Notes: generated by a model from the letters alone, not told the origin. 64,000 nucleotides of DNA from JACMLD01 sp038207265 (GCA_038207265.1 JBBQZZ010000006.1:186001-250000); one strand, 5' to 3'. Counted from the first letter of the stretch, positions 42,875 to 52,413 are shown. Translations and numbers: made by a program.

Positions 42875-44626
42875 TTAATAACCCTGGTTTTGTTTTAGCT
42901 GTGCTACCCCATTGATCTTACTAAGATCTATTTCCACGCTGGGGATAGGGTAATACTTCAATTTTGTTGCAGTTGGCTGCTGAGTACCGCTATACAATTG
43001 AACTCTTCTTGTTTGTTCAACAGTGAGATAATCTACAAGTGTCTGCAAATCATTCCAGCGACGAAGATCAAAAAACCGGTATCCTTCCATTGCCAGTTCC
43101 AGTCTTCTTTCCCAACGCAATGCTTTTCTTGCTTCCGCCTGGCCGGCAAATGGAACTGAGTAAAGACCAATTTTGTAATTGGTTGTATTTACAGTGGAAG
43201 AAACAATATTTGCAACCGGCGCAGGCAATGCCATGCTGATGTCCGCTTCGCTGGTACCCGGTCCCTGTACATATTTACCGGCTCTTGTTCTTACCGCGTT
43301 TATATAAGTGCGTGCAAGATCTAAATCACCATTGGTTTCAATCTCACATTCAGCAGCCATCAGCAACACATCTGAATACCTGATAAAAGGGATATCAATG
43401 GCATTGGGAGCGGTTGACCATCCGCTCGCAGTTGAGAGCGTACCTTTTTGTGCTTTATGAAATACATTTTTCTTTGGTGAAAAAAATCCGCAGTATCCAC
43501 CGTCACGAATCCAGTCATCTTTATGCGGTCCCCAGTCAAGGTAAGGTTCACCTGTGCGGCCAGCGGTCCAATCCATCCTTGGATCAAAATTATCTGTGGC
43601 AAAATTTGCAATGCTATTATTGAATGTTGTAAACAATGGTAAGCCGGTTGCATCTGTTCTGAAAGCATTAATTAAATTTTGTGATGGCTGATGAAAACCG
43701 CAGCATTGAGTAACCGGTGCATTGCCATGCGGAACGTTGAGACGGTCTCCCCAGTTTCCATTTGCACTTTCACCTGCTCCATCATTTACAGAAGCCTTAT
43801 AGGCAAATAGCATTTCAGAATTATTTTGCTTGGAAGCATCGAAATTATCATGGAAATTATCTACCAATGCATATTTATTGCTGGCAATTACGGTTTGCAG
43901 CAAAGGTTTTGCATCTGTATATTTTCCAACAAACATATAAGCCCTGGCCAGGTATGCTTCGGCAGCTCCCTTGGTAGCTCTTCCGGAAGCTACACTGCCT
44001 ACTTCAGCAAGACCTGCAATTGCATCTTTAAAATCTGCTTCAATCTTAGAGAAGACATCGACATCATTTTTTTGCCGGTATTCAGTGACATTCTCATCAA
44101 TAAACGGAACATTGATCCACATTTTATATGCATCAAAATGATAATGCGCCCTTAAAAATTTAGATTCTGCTGTTAGCTGGGTCTTTTCTGTTGTGGCAAG
44201 ATCCTTTGCAGCATTGATCAGTCGCAACGCAACATTGGTCTTTCCTATGCCAGCATAACATTGCTGAAATTTTGCCCTGTAATAAGGATCGTCAGGTGCA
44301 AAAATGTATTTATTGGCTGCTTCTACTCCGCCCTGATCATTTGGTTGCGAACCGGGATATGCGTCATCTGATGTTACACTTCCCCAAATCCAGTTACTTC
44401 CTGCAACGGGCCAGGGGTTACCTGCCGCATTGTTCCAACCATTATCAGACCAGCCATCCAACAGTGCATAGGCAGCAATAACAGTCGTGTTAATACCTTT
44501 TGAATTGGCAAGGTTGATTTCGCTGAATACACCTTCAGGAGTTCTTTCTAAAAATGACTTCTTGCAGGCAAATATGGTTATTCCAAAAACCAAAGTGGCT
44601 AAAACCTTTATCCATTTATTTTTCAT
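42875..44626 (-). CDS. SusD/RagB family nutrient-binding lipoprotein
   Basis: Surface glycan-binding lipoprotein of 583 aa with lipobox near residue 21 (ITIFACKKSF). It has the SusD/RagB pattern: an N-terminal SusD-like region with a TPR helical framework (LTAESKFLRAHYHFDAYKMW near residue 155) and the C-terminal domain with ALRWERRLELAMEGYRFFDLRRW near 515 and YPIPSVEIDLSK at the end. It caps the SusC channel encoded 18 bp upstream and binds the incoming oligosaccharide. The target glycan is not evident from the sequence, as no glycosidase gene is directly downstream. Confidence 0.95.
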   Translation of the reverse strand: MKNKWIKVLATLVFGITIFACKKSFLERTPEGVFSEINLANSKGINTTVIAAYALLDGWSDNGWNNAAGNPWPVAGSNWIWGSVTSDDAYPGSQPNDQGGVEAANKYIFAPDDPYYRAKFQQCYAGIGKTNVALRLINAAKDLATTEKTQLTAESKFLRAHYHFDAYKMWINVPFIDENVTEYRQKNDVDVFSKIEADFKDAIAGLAEVGSVASGRATKGAAEAYLARAYMFVGKYTDAKPLLQTVIASNKYALVDNFHDNFDASKQNNSEMLFAYKASVNDGAGESANGNWGDRLNVPHGNAPVTQCCGFHQPSQNLINAFRTDATGLPLFTTFNNSIANFATDNFDPRMDWTAGRTGEPYLDWGPHKDDWIRDGGYCGFFSPKKNVFHKAQKGTLSTASGWSTAPNAIDIPFIRYSDVLLMAAECEIETNGDLDLARTYINAVRTRAGKYVQGPGTSEADISMALPAPVANIVSSTVNTTNYKIGLYSVPFAGQAEARKALRWERRLELAMEGYRFFDLRRWNDLQTLVDYLTVEQTRRVQLYSGTQQPTATKLKYYPIPSVEIDLSKINGVAQLKQNQGY

Positions 44627-44644
44627 AAATTATTTTTTTTGTTT

Positions 44645-47600
44645 TTAGAATCCAAGATTTAATCCAACACTTAATAAACGTGAATTAGGATAGCTACCTC
44701 CGTCAATTCCAAAATAAGGATCCGGAGCGTTACCACCAGAGCGAGTACCCATTGCAGGATCCAGGCCACCATAATTGGTAATGGTGAATAGATTTTGCGC
44801 CTGCACATAGAGTCGCAGATTGGTAATCTTGTATCTTTTCAATAGGTCCGCAGGAAATTTATAACCCAGCTGCAACGATTTACATCTTATATAAGAACCA
44901 TCTTCTACATAGTAACTGCTGGGTACGTAGCTGTAGTTATCTGTAATGTCTAACTTCGGCAATTTTGCGTTAGTATGGGTGGGTGTCCATGAATCATACA
45001 GCATTCTCTGGGAACGATTTCCATTGAAACCAAAGAAGTCTGTAAAGTACCGGGTGTAATTGAATATTTTATTACCCTGCACACCTTGTATGAACATAGA
45101 GATATCAAATCCTTTATAGGCAGCGGCCAGGTTAAGTCCGAAAGTATATTTTGGATTGGGATCACCAATGGCACCCTTATCATTATCATCAATCTTTTTA
45201 TCTCCATTAATATCTTTCCATTTAAAGCGGCCAATTTTTGCACCAGCCTGGGTAGAAGCTGCTGCTTCAGCATCTGACTGGAAGAAGCCATCCATGGTAT
45301 ATCCATAAAATGTACTAACCGGGTGACCAATTTCATGGCGAACCAATGGTCCAATCCTGGTATCAACACCATTTGGAAAAAATGATTTAATACCGAGGTT
45401 TGCGGCCAGGTCTTCAATATTATTTTTGTTGTGAGTGAAATTGACGCCAATGCTATAATCCAGGTCTTTGTTGATCCGGTCTTTCCAGGTGGCATTGAAT
45501 TCAATTCCTTTATTTGAAATCTTACCAATGTTTTCTACCGGTGAATTCACGTCGTAAGGAAAAGTACCCGGGAACTGGCGTGCAAAAAGAAAATCTTTAT
45601 TGGTTCTGTTATAAACATCAATCGAAAAATCCAGGTGATTGTTTATTAAGATCGCATCCAAACCAATATTGCTTTGGATCTGTGTTTCCCATTTGAGTGA
45701 TGGATTACCAACTGATGTGGCTGTATAACCGGTAACAGTAGACGTATTGGTACCATTGATATCATAAAAAGTAGTACCGGCACCACCGCCAAATGAAGAG
45801 TATCTTCTTCCACCATCCACTACATCATTACCTGTTGTACCATAAGCAATACGCAGTTTGAGGTTGCTGACAAATTTCAACTGTTGCATAAAACGTTCCT
45901 GTGAAATGTTCCAGGCAAATCCGGCACCTCCGAAATTTCCTCCTTTCAGTACCGGGAAGTTTGAACTCTCATCGTGACGCACTGTGGCATTCAACAAATA
46001 TTTTCCTTTATAGCCATACTCTACACGGCCCATATAGCTTTCCTTTGCGGGACCTGATCCACCGCTACTGTTTACATTTCTTGTTGCAGGATCAGCAAGT
46101 CCCGTATTGAGGTACCATAAATCCGGTGTTTGAAGAAAGTAGTTACTTAAGCTACCACCAAGGTGCCTGAATAAATTCAGTTGAGCCTCATGCAAACCGG
46201 TTACCCTGATGGAATGGTTGCCTATCTGGTTATCATAGTTTAATTGTTCAGTTAATGTCCAGCTGTTGTAACGGTCCGTGCTCTCATTGAAACCGTTGGC
46301 GGCCCTGGGTTCATCTGCTTCCGGATCAACAAAAGTAAAACCCTTGAAAAAGTTAACTCCATAATTGATTCCAAAATTTACTCTCGCAGAAAAGTGATTG
46401 AATAATTTTAATTCTGAATAAACATTGCCAATTAATTTAAAGAATTCGCCGCGGTTGTCTTTATTCCTGAATGTTTCTGCCAGTCCATTCCGGCCATTAC
46501 CGAAATTTTTAGAACCCGCAAAATTGCCACCCTCATCATATACTGGTATAATAGGTTGTTGTTTTAATATTCCGGATACCAGGATATTTTGTTCACTTTG
46601 GTTACCACCCGGTACACCAACGCTGTTAGAAAATCCAATCTGCATATTTTCTCCAAACGTAAATCCATTCACTTTAAATTCTGTATTACCTCTTACGGTA
46701 TAACGTTTGAAATCTGTATAACGCATGGTACCGTCCTGGTTGAAGTAGTTCATACTAAAAAAGTACCTGCCTTTCTCACCACCACCGGAAGCGCTGATAT
46801 TGTGTTCTGTTATTGGGGCGGTATGCATTACCACATCCCACCAATTGGTACCCTGCTGATTTGCTTTGGTGATAAGATTGTTGGGATAATTATAGGGTGC
46901 AGAAGGCGTTCCGCCAAGGGGAGTTAGGTATACGGGTAATACTGGTTGAGCCCCATTACCATAGGTTCTTCTTACTTTATCGTTTGGATCTGCGAGGGGC
47001 CAGAGTCCGGCATTGTTGTAAGACTGGTACACCAGGTCTGCATATTCTTTGGAAGTACCAATCATAAATTTATCGTATCCTCTCACTGCAGTTTGCGAAC
47101 CATAGTAACCGCTGTATTCAATTTTGGGTGGACCATTTCTACCTTTCTTTGTAGTTATGATAATTACACCGTTGTTGGCGCCAATTCCGTAAGATGAAGT
47201 AGTGGCGGCGTCCTTTAAAATCTGGATAGATTCAATATCGTTCGAATTAATATCATTAAAATATTGTCCCTTTGTCTGAACGCCATCAATAATGATCAAT
47301 GGATCTCCTCCATTTGCAGTGAATGTTGAAATACCTCTTATTCTTATAGAGGCTCCATCACCCGCTGCGCCGGAAGTGCTTACTGAAACGCCGGATGCAC
47401 GACCATCCAATTGTTGGGCAAAAGATGGTGAAGCCACTTTAACCAAATCCGTTGTTTTAATTACTGAAACGGCCCCGGTAAGATCTCTTTTTTTCTGAGC
47501 TGTATAACCGGTAACAATAATCTCATCCAGTGAATTGTTACTCAAAGTGAGTGTTACATTCACAGATGGTTGATCGGCAGAGAGCTTAATTTCTTTGGTA

Positions 47601-47842
47601 TCGTAACCAATGGAAGAAATAATAATGGACGTGCGATTTTTGGGAAGCACAATGGAGAAACTTCCGTCAATACTGGAAAGCGTTGCGGAATTGGTTCCTT
47701 TTACCGTTATGGTAGCTCCTACTAATGGTGTTTTGTTGTTGTCGCTAACATTACCAGTAATGGTTCGTTGTGCAAAAACGATGGAAGAAGTAAATAGCGC
47801 GGCTAACATAAATGCTAACCTCATGGAGGTAGATCTTGGCAT
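44645..47842 (-). CDS. SusC/RagA family TonB-linked outer membrane transporter
   Basis: TonB-dependent transporter of about 1065 aa. It starts with a signal peptide (LAFMLAALFTSSIVFAQ), then a CarboxypepD_reg-like domain (RTITGNVSDNNKTPLVGATI), a TonB-box/plug region (DEIIVTGYTAQKKRDLTGAVSVI, GRASGVSVSTSG, PLIIIDGVQTKGQ) and a 22-stranded barrel ending in SVGLNLGF. No N-terminal STN or anti-sigma interaction domain is visible, so it is not of the ECF-linked type. The ATG at 47842 is used; a TTG two codons earlier is also in frame. It imports oligosaccharide delivered by the adjacent SusD. Twin palindromes upstream suggest repression by the NUDIX-type protein. Confidence 0.95.
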   Translation of the reverse strand: MPRSTSMRLAFMLAALFTSSIVFAQRTITGNVSDNNKTPLVGATITVKGTNSATLSSIDGSFSIVLPKNRTSIIISSIGYDTKEIKLSADQPSVNVTLTLSNNSLDEIIVTGYTAQKKRDLTGAVSVIKTTDLVKVASPSFAQQLDGRASGVSVSTSGAAGDGASIRIRGISTFTANGGDPLIIIDGVQTKGQYFNDINSNDIESIQILKDAATTSSYGIGANNGVIIITTKKGRNGPPKIEYSGYYGSQTAVRGYDKFMIGTSKEYADLVYQSYNNAGLWPLADPNDKVRRTYGNGAQPVLPVYLTPLGGTPSAPYNYPNNLITKANQQGTNWWDVVMHTAPITEHNISASGGGEKGRYFFSMNYFNQDGTMRYTDFKRYTVRGNTEFKVNGFTFGENMQIGFSNSVGVPGGNQSEQNILVSGILKQQPIIPVYDEGGNFAGSKNFGNGRNGLAETFRNKDNRGEFFKLIGNVYSELKLFNHFSARVNFGINYGVNFFKGFTFVDPEADEPRAANGFNESTDRYNSWTLTEQLNYDNQIGNHSIRVTGLHEAQLNLFRHLGGSLSNYFLQTPDLWYLNTGLADPATRNVNSSGGSGPAKESYMGRVEYGYKGKYLLNATVRHDESSNFPVLKGGNFGGAGFAWNISQERFMQQLKFVSNLKLRIAYGTTGNDVVDGGRRYSSFGGGAGTTFYDINGTNTSTVTGYTATSVGNPSLKWETQIQSNIGLDAILINNHLDFSIDVYNRTNKDFLFARQFPGTFPYDVNSPVENIGKISNKGIEFNATWKDRINKDLDYSIGVNFTHNKNNIEDLAANLGIKSFFPNGVDTRIGPLVRHEIGHPVSTFYGYTMDGFFQSDAEAAASTQAGAKIGRFKWKDINGDKKIDDNDKGAIGDPNPKYTFGLNLAAAYKGFDISMFIQGVQGNKIFNYTRYFTDFFGFNGNRSQRMLYDSWTPTHTNAKLPKLDITDNYSYVPSSYYVEDGSYIRCKSLQLGYKFPADLLKRYKITNLRLYVQAQNLFTITNYGGLDPAMGTRSGGNAPDPYFGIDGGSYPNSRLLSVGLNLGF

Positions 47843-47894
47843 AAGCAATCCTTTTTTAGTTTGATGGAGGCTAAATCTTTATCGGGCAGCCTAA

Positions 47895-47932
47895 TAGTCA
47901 ATTTGTCTATATTCTTAAAGTCAACTTGACTA
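47895..47932. promoter_or_regulatory. Twin palindromic operators upstream of susC
   Basis: TAGTCAATTTGTCTA (47895-47909) and AAGTCAACTTGACTA (47918-47932) are two near-palindromes with the shared form TAGTCAAnTTGACTA, centred 23 bp apart, so they face the same side of the helix. They lie 53-90 bp upstream of susC. The NUDIX-type regulator encoded divergently is the likely binder. Confidence 0.65.
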
Positions 47933-48518
47933 TATAAAAATATTCGCAGTTTATTTCCTCAACAACTGTGATTGTTGAAAATAAATATGCTATCTTATCA
48001 AATAAAAGAAAAAAAAGGATTTAAATGATTATTTGAGATACTTATGAATGAAATCTGAAAAAGGTTGATCGGGTATCCACAAAAGAATAAATGTTTTTTG
48101 ATGAAACCCCATTGGATGCTTACCCATAAAAAAAATCAAACTAATTTAATATCATTCCTTACCCAACCCACCAACACTTTTATGAGCTGCAACAATGCAT
48201 AACTTATCATCACCTAAAACTATTGGGTACATGGGTTCATTTGAAATTATATTCTATGCATGTATTCCAATTCTTTTCATCCATGAATCACCGGTATATG
48301 AATTAATTGCATTACAATTGAGGTAATATGAATTTTATAGCCCTGTGAAGAGTCCATCATTAATTATCATCAATTCAATAAATTTTATCTCCTTAAATGA
48401 TTATTTGCAAAAGCTGACTAGCTTGCGAACGCTTTTGCAAAAACATTTGGTTAACGATTTTGGATATTGCAACCCATTTTGAATTTGTATCTTCCTTTTT
48501 ATAAATACCGTACCAATG
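47933..48518. other. Long AT-rich susC/regulator intergenic region
   Basis: The rest of the 765-bp gap between susC and the divergent regulator has no ORF of note. Apart from the twin operators at the left and the regulator promoter at the right, no repeats or hairpins were recognised. Its length leaves room for further control sites or a small RNA, neither of which can be shown here. Confidence 0.5.
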
Positions 48519-48526
48519 TATTTTTG
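48519..48526 (+). promoter_or_regulatory. Promoter -7 box of the NUDIX-type regulator
   Basis: TATTTTTG matches the TAnnTTTG consensus exactly; TTTT lies 19 bp upstream as an imperfect -33 box. The predicted leader to the ATG at 48608 is about 75 nt. Confidence 0.5.
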
Positions 48527-48607
48527 CCATAGCTGTGTACCTGCATTAAGGCTATTGAATGTTTGCTTTCATACATCCAGGTTAAATGTGTTTATTAATA
48601 TTGAGCT

Positions 48608-49294
48608 ATGAAATTTTCTGAAGAAGTAGTTGAGGCCCTGTCTGTCGACTGCGTGATATTTGGATTTAAAAATGCAGAGCTATCGGTTCTGTTGGTAAAA
48701 CATGGCCAGGGTCTTGCCAAGGGTCATTGGGCATTACCGGGTAGCTGGATAAAAAACAATGAAAGCCTGGACGCAGCAGCCTACCGGATTTTGACCTCAC
48801 AAACAGCCGTGGAAAAAGTATTCCTGGAACAGTTTCACACCTTCGGCGATATTGAGCGTTTCCCCGACAGAAGAGTAATTACAGTTTGTTATTATGCATT
48901 GATAAACCTGGAAAGTCTTGAATTACATGCGGGACCCATGGTAACGGAAGTAAGCTGGTTTAATATCAGGCAGATACCCAAAATGGTTTTTGATCACAAT
49001 TCCATTCTAGAAAAATCTTTTAGTCACCTGCAACACAAAGTACAGCACGAGCCCATTGGGTTTAACTTATTGCCAAAAAAATTCACACTGCTTCAATTGC
49101 TGGAATTGTATGAGGCCATACTCAATAAGAAACTCGACAAACCCAATTTCAGAAGGAAATTCAATAAGATGAACTTACTGGTGCCCTGCAATGAAAAACA
49201 AAAAGATGTTTCGCACCGTGCGGCACAATTGTACCGCTTCGACAAAAAAGTTTATGACCGGCTTATTGAAAAAGGGTTTTCTTTTGAAATATGA
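48608..49294 (+). CDS. NUDIX-domain transcriptional regulator (AraR/NrtR-like)
   Basis: Regulator of 228 aa. Residues 1-140 form a NUDIX fold (DCVIFGFKNAELSVLLVKHG, HWALPGSWIKNNESLD), but the NUDIX box lacks its catalytic Arg-Glu and Glu-Glu pairs (YRILTSQTAV), so hydrolysis is unlikely. Residues about 150-228 are a winged helix (GFNLLPKKFTLLQLLELYEAIL, DKPNFRRKFNKMNLLVP, HRAAQLYRFDKKVYDRL). In Bacteroidetes such proteins, for example AraR, repress sugar genes and respond to the sugar. It diverges from susC across a long intergenic region carrying two palindromes, its probable operators. The inducer is not known. Confidence 0.9.
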   Translation: MKFSEEVVEALSVDCVIFGFKNAELSVLLVKHGQGLAKGHWALPGSWIKNNESLDAAAYRILTSQTAVEKVFLEQFHTFGDIERFPDRRVITVCYYALINLESLELHAGPMVTEVSWFNIRQIPKMVFDHNSILEKSFSHLQHKVQHEPIGFNLLPKKFTLLQLLELYEAILNKKLDKPNFRRKFNKMNLLVPCNEKQKDVSHRAAQLYRFDKKVYDRLIEKGFSFEI

Positions 49295-49459
49295 TTTTTC
49301 AAAATTATTTGCGGAATTGTTTTTTGCAAATGTTATTCTGTTTGGAGAAAGGTAAATGTATTGTTGTCCTAACAGTTAGCAGCAATGTTATTGCAATTAT
49401 TATGTTCCTCGTTCTTTATAGATAAAAATTTTCTGCAATTGGTTTTTTTATGGATGTAA

Positions 49460-49491
49460 CCGGGTCACTAATCAAAAAAATAATGACCCGG
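49460..49491. other. Hairpin between convergent genes
   Basis: CCGGGTCA (49460-49467) pairs with TGACCCGG (49484-49491), and GTAA/TTAC extends the stem past a one-base bulge. The T/A-rich tract is in the loop rather than after the stem, so it is not a classical terminator, though its place between two convergent genes suggests transcription end processing. Confidence 0.5.
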
Positions 49492-49521
49492 ATTACAATT
49501 GTTGTATTTCATGTAAAGGAC

Positions 49522-50118
49522 TTAGTGAGGCTTGATTATTTGTCCTGTGTTTGCACCAAACACACTTTTCCTAAATCCAAACTCAAGCTCTTTCATTGTG
49601 ACAGGTATTTCACCAGGAAAGAATGGAAAATATTGAGGTGAATTCTCGATTACAGTGGGACTTACTGCATTAATACGAATACCGTTTTCCAGTTCAATGG
49701 CGGCAGCCCGTACAAAACCTTCGACTGCTCCGTTTGCTGCGGATGCATTGGCAAAGTTTTTCTGCGGATCATGGGTTAATGCGCCGGTAATTAATGTAAA
49801 AGAACCTTTTGGACTGATGTAGTGCTGACCAATAAGTACCAGGTTAATTTGTCCCATCATTTTGCCTTCAAAGCCAACGCGAAAGGTTTCTTCATTCAGG
49901 TTTTTCCACGGACCTACATAAGTAGGACCAGCCGTAGAGATCAATGCATCAAACGGACCAACTTTCTTAAAAAAATTTTCGATTGATTCTGTAGATGTAA
50001 TATCTACCTGAATGTCTCCGCCTTTATCAGCCACTCTTATGACTTCATGTTCTTTTTCAAATGCACTGCTAAGGTGCTTGCCCATAGTGCCCGTTGCACC
50101 AATGATGATAATTTTCAT
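49522..50118 (-). CDS. Short-chain dehydrogenase-like protein with altered active site
   Basis: Small SDR of 198 aa, cytoplasmic. It begins MKIIIIGATGTMGKHLSSAF with a normal dinucleotide-binding turn, then DALISTAGPTYVGPW and RINAVSPTVIENSP. Where classical SDRs have YxxxK, it reads ASAANGAVEGF, so both Tyr and Lys are replaced (Ala and Asn). This form recurs in a known group of short SDRs, and may bind NAD(P) without the usual catalysis. It has no close partner gene. The length is at the low end for SDRs but both termini look complete. Confidence 0.82.
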   Translation of the reverse strand: MKIIIIGATGTMGKHLSSAFEKEHEVIRVADKGGDIQVDITSTESIENFFKKVGPFDALISTAGPTYVGPWKNLNEETFRVGFEGKMMGQINLVLIGQHYISPKGSFTLITGALTHDPQKNFANASAANGAVEGFVRAAAIELENGIRINAVSPTVIENSPQYFPFFPGEIPVTMKELEFGFRKSVFGANTGQIIKPH

Positions 50119-50452
50119 TTTTTAGCATTTAAATTGTGAATTATTTATTCCACAAAATTAATTCGAAGTGTTACCGCCCCCGCTGGACTAAAATGCAGTT
50201 TAATAGGACTTATCTGAAATTGTGCCTAAACGATTCAGCCCAATATGCTATTTGATTTAGCTGATAAGATATTATAAGCAAAAAATGATTTACATAATTT
50301 ACCTAGGTAAAATCTGCTTTGATACTTGCTATAATAATAGTAGAAGCTTGACTTAAATGTAACCCGATGCAAAATAGTAAGGAAAGTGTCTGTATTCATC
50401 AAATGGGATGTTAAGCATGTAAATACATTTAAGCTATAACATCATTTACAAT
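50119..50452. promoter_or_regulatory. Intergenic region with -7 box and perfect palindrome
   Basis: On the minus strand TAATTTTG (50160-50153) fits the -7 consensus for the SDR gene starting at 50118, without a clear -33 box. TTTACCTAGGTAAA (50298-50311) is a perfect 14-bp palindrome of unknown role. No gene is evident. Confidence 0.45.
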
Positions 50453-50880
50453 CTATTTTGACACCTTATCACCAATTTTAGAATTAAGCCCTTTGTAAAA
50501 TACAAGTCTATTAGTCTTGTCGGAATTTATCATGAATTTGATCCGCATGTCTTCGTCTTTTACAAAAAAGGAATTTTCTTTATCGGCAACAATTTTAAAT
50601 TTTGGCTCATCCTGAATTTGGGCATATAGTTGGTCGTCTATTCGGCTTATTTTAATATGGAAGTCTGTATTAATCCCGTAATTGCCTACATAGTTTTCTA
50701 AAACTGCGACACTTAATTTTATCTCTTCAAAAAAATGGTAAGGCTTATTATAAAGAATGGCTAACACTGAGGTCCCGATCGATTCTATTTCCCTGTTATA
50801 AATATTATTCAGTAATATCACGCATACATCATCGTCGGTTTTAGCCAGACTTTCCTTCGTAAAGTATTGAATTATTAAGC
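50453..50880 (-). pseudogene. C-terminal remnant of a serine hydrolase (beta-lactamase family)
   Basis: About 140 residues are left of a penicillin-binding-protein-like serine hydrolase: DDDVCVILLNNIYN, then the trailing DUF3471-like lipocalin domain (LENYVGNYGINTDFHIKI, FFVKDEDMRIKFMI). The catalytic domain with its SxxK and YxN motifs is absent upstream, where the reading frame turns into unrelated Cys-rich sequence up to an ATG at 50938. It therefore looks like a 5'-deleted gene rather than a small functional one. It is downstream of, and on the same strand as, the S41 peptidase gene. Confidence 0.7.
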
Positions 50881-51040
50881 AAGCCCTGGTGCAAGGCTTT
50901 GACAAACGTTTGTAAGGGTTACAACAACTCGCAAACACAATACGGACAAAATGAATGTTAGCCGCGTAAAAATATAAAAATCGAACCGGGGTTCAGCAAA
51001 ACTAAAGTTGGTTATACTTATTACAGATCGAATTGATTGA

Positions 51041-52360
51041 TTATTTTTTTGCTTCCTCCAACACACTACCGTCATTTAGATAAATTTTAATTGAAGAAAA
51101 TTCTTCCCTATTATTTTTGAAAAATTTTATCTGTGCATTCTTATCAATTTGAAACCGATTGTAAGCAATCTGCTTCAGTTCAGAAACATTTTTATCAGCA
51201 TTATTTTTACATAAAAGTCTTCCGCCGGCAATATAGATGCTGACATCAGGATAAGTACCTGTGAACTGGGATAAAAACTTTAAAGAGGGATTTTTAGCTT
51301 CATTTTTTAATAAAACTGTATGGAGGTAAAATTCACTTTTATTTTTTTCTTCTTCGTTTTTTGCTACCAGCATTTGATTTTTAAAAATCAGTTGCTGGGC
51401 TATTAGTGAAGCGATTGCCGCTTTAGCTTCTACATCAGGTATAACACCTGTACCTTCCCAATCTGTTTTAGTAACAGGGTTTATTGAGCGGGCATAGGGA
51501 ATAGAAATAACAAAACCCTGTCCCACAGAAAAAGGCATTTGAGGATGTGCGCCACCGCCTGTTGTCTCTCCAACAATTACTGCTCTCTTTGCTTTTTGCA
51601 TTCCATAACTAAAATCTTCTCCTCCGGAAAAAGTGTTATGACTGGTTAAAATATACAACGGCATTAAGAGATTTAAACTATCTGCTTTTGCCGGGTCGGC
51701 ATAAAAGAATGTAGTGTCTTTGGCTGAGCGATTGATCAAATCATTCATGTGTGTTTTCACGTCAAAGAAGTAGCTCTCTATTTGGCTTACCATAGCTGGA
51801 CTCCCTCCGTAATTATCTCTTAAATCTATTATGATGGCGCTGGTATTAGATAAAAATTTTAATGCCGAAGTGATTGTTGGCTTGGCACTTTGTATATCAT
51901 CTACAAATACATTGAAGGTAAAGTAACCGATATTCCCGGGAAGTATTTCAACCTTCGTGAATGCATAATTATTCTCTTTCCAGTATTTTTTGGCCTGGTT
52001 TATAGCTGCTTCAGAAGGGGCCAGGTATTGCTGCACATGAAAGCCTGGGTCGTAATTGATGTGCATGTGGGGATCGCGATGTATTTTGGCAATATCCATT
52101 TGTAATTGCTCCGCCAGTTTCAGCGGATTTAATAATTCATTGGCGTACGCTTTATTCTTTAGTTGAGATGCTAAATAGATGGATATATTTTTTGCCTTAT
52201 CCGGAAAAACATATTGGTTATTCAGCACATTGTTCAAAGAATCAATTACAGCATTAATATTGACCTCTTCTTTTTTATTGTTTTGGGCATTGCCAAAAGC
52301 CGGGAATATAAAAGCAATAAAGAAAGTGATCAGGTAAATTTTAAATTGACTTTTAGACAT
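51041..52360 (-). CDS. S41 family peptidase, exported
   Basis: Exported protein of 439 aa with a signal peptide (FIAFIFPAFGNAQ, cleavage near 25). An IRBP-like N-terminal helical domain (INAVIDSLNNVLNNQYVFPDK) is followed by the S41 catalytic core: GNIGYFTFNVF, AIIIDLRDNYGGSP and TSHNTFSGGEDFSYGMQ, with the Ser of TFSGGE as the nucleophile, then VIVGETTGGGAHP. The PDZ domain of CtpA-type proteases is missing, which is normal for the IRBP-like subgroup. The C-terminal ~110 residues form a small tail domain. Substrate unknown; probably a periplasmic peptide hydrolase. Confidence 0.88.
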   Translation of the reverse strand: MSKSQFKIYLITFFIAFIFPAFGNAQNNKKEEVNINAVIDSLNNVLNNQYVFPDKAKNISIYLASQLKNKAYANELLNPLKLAEQLQMDIAKIHRDPHMHINYDPGFHVQQYLAPSEAAINQAKKYWKENNYAFTKVEILPGNIGYFTFNVFVDDIQSAKPTITSALKFLSNTSAIIIDLRDNYGGSPAMVSQIESYFFDVKTHMNDLINRSAKDTTFFYADPAKADSLNLLMPLYILTSHNTFSGGEDFSYGMQKAKRAVIVGETTGGGAHPQMPFSVGQGFVISIPYARSINPVTKTDWEGTGVIPDVEAKAAIASLIAQQLIFKNQMLVAKNEEEKNKSEFYLHTVLLKNEAKNPSLKFLSQFTGTYPDVSIYIAGGRLLCKNNADKNVSELKQIAYNRFQIDKNAQIKFFKNNREEFSSIKIYLNDGSVLEEAKK

Positions 52361-52413
52361 TTTGATTGTTTAAATACGCTGACAGCTATTTGTTTGATTT
52401 CATTTTTTGTTTT

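Noticed and set aside
44950..45528. 192-residue minus-strand ORF inside susC
   Set aside because: Out-of-frame shadow within a clearly coding SusC barrel region.
49460..49491. Classical rho-independent terminator between convergent genes
   Set aside because: The T-rich tract is in the loop and not after the stem, so it is recorded only as a hairpin.
50875..51075. 66-residue ORF between the serine hydrolase remnant and the S41 gene
   Set aside because: Cys/Val-rich frame without family similarity, overlapping the S41 3' end.
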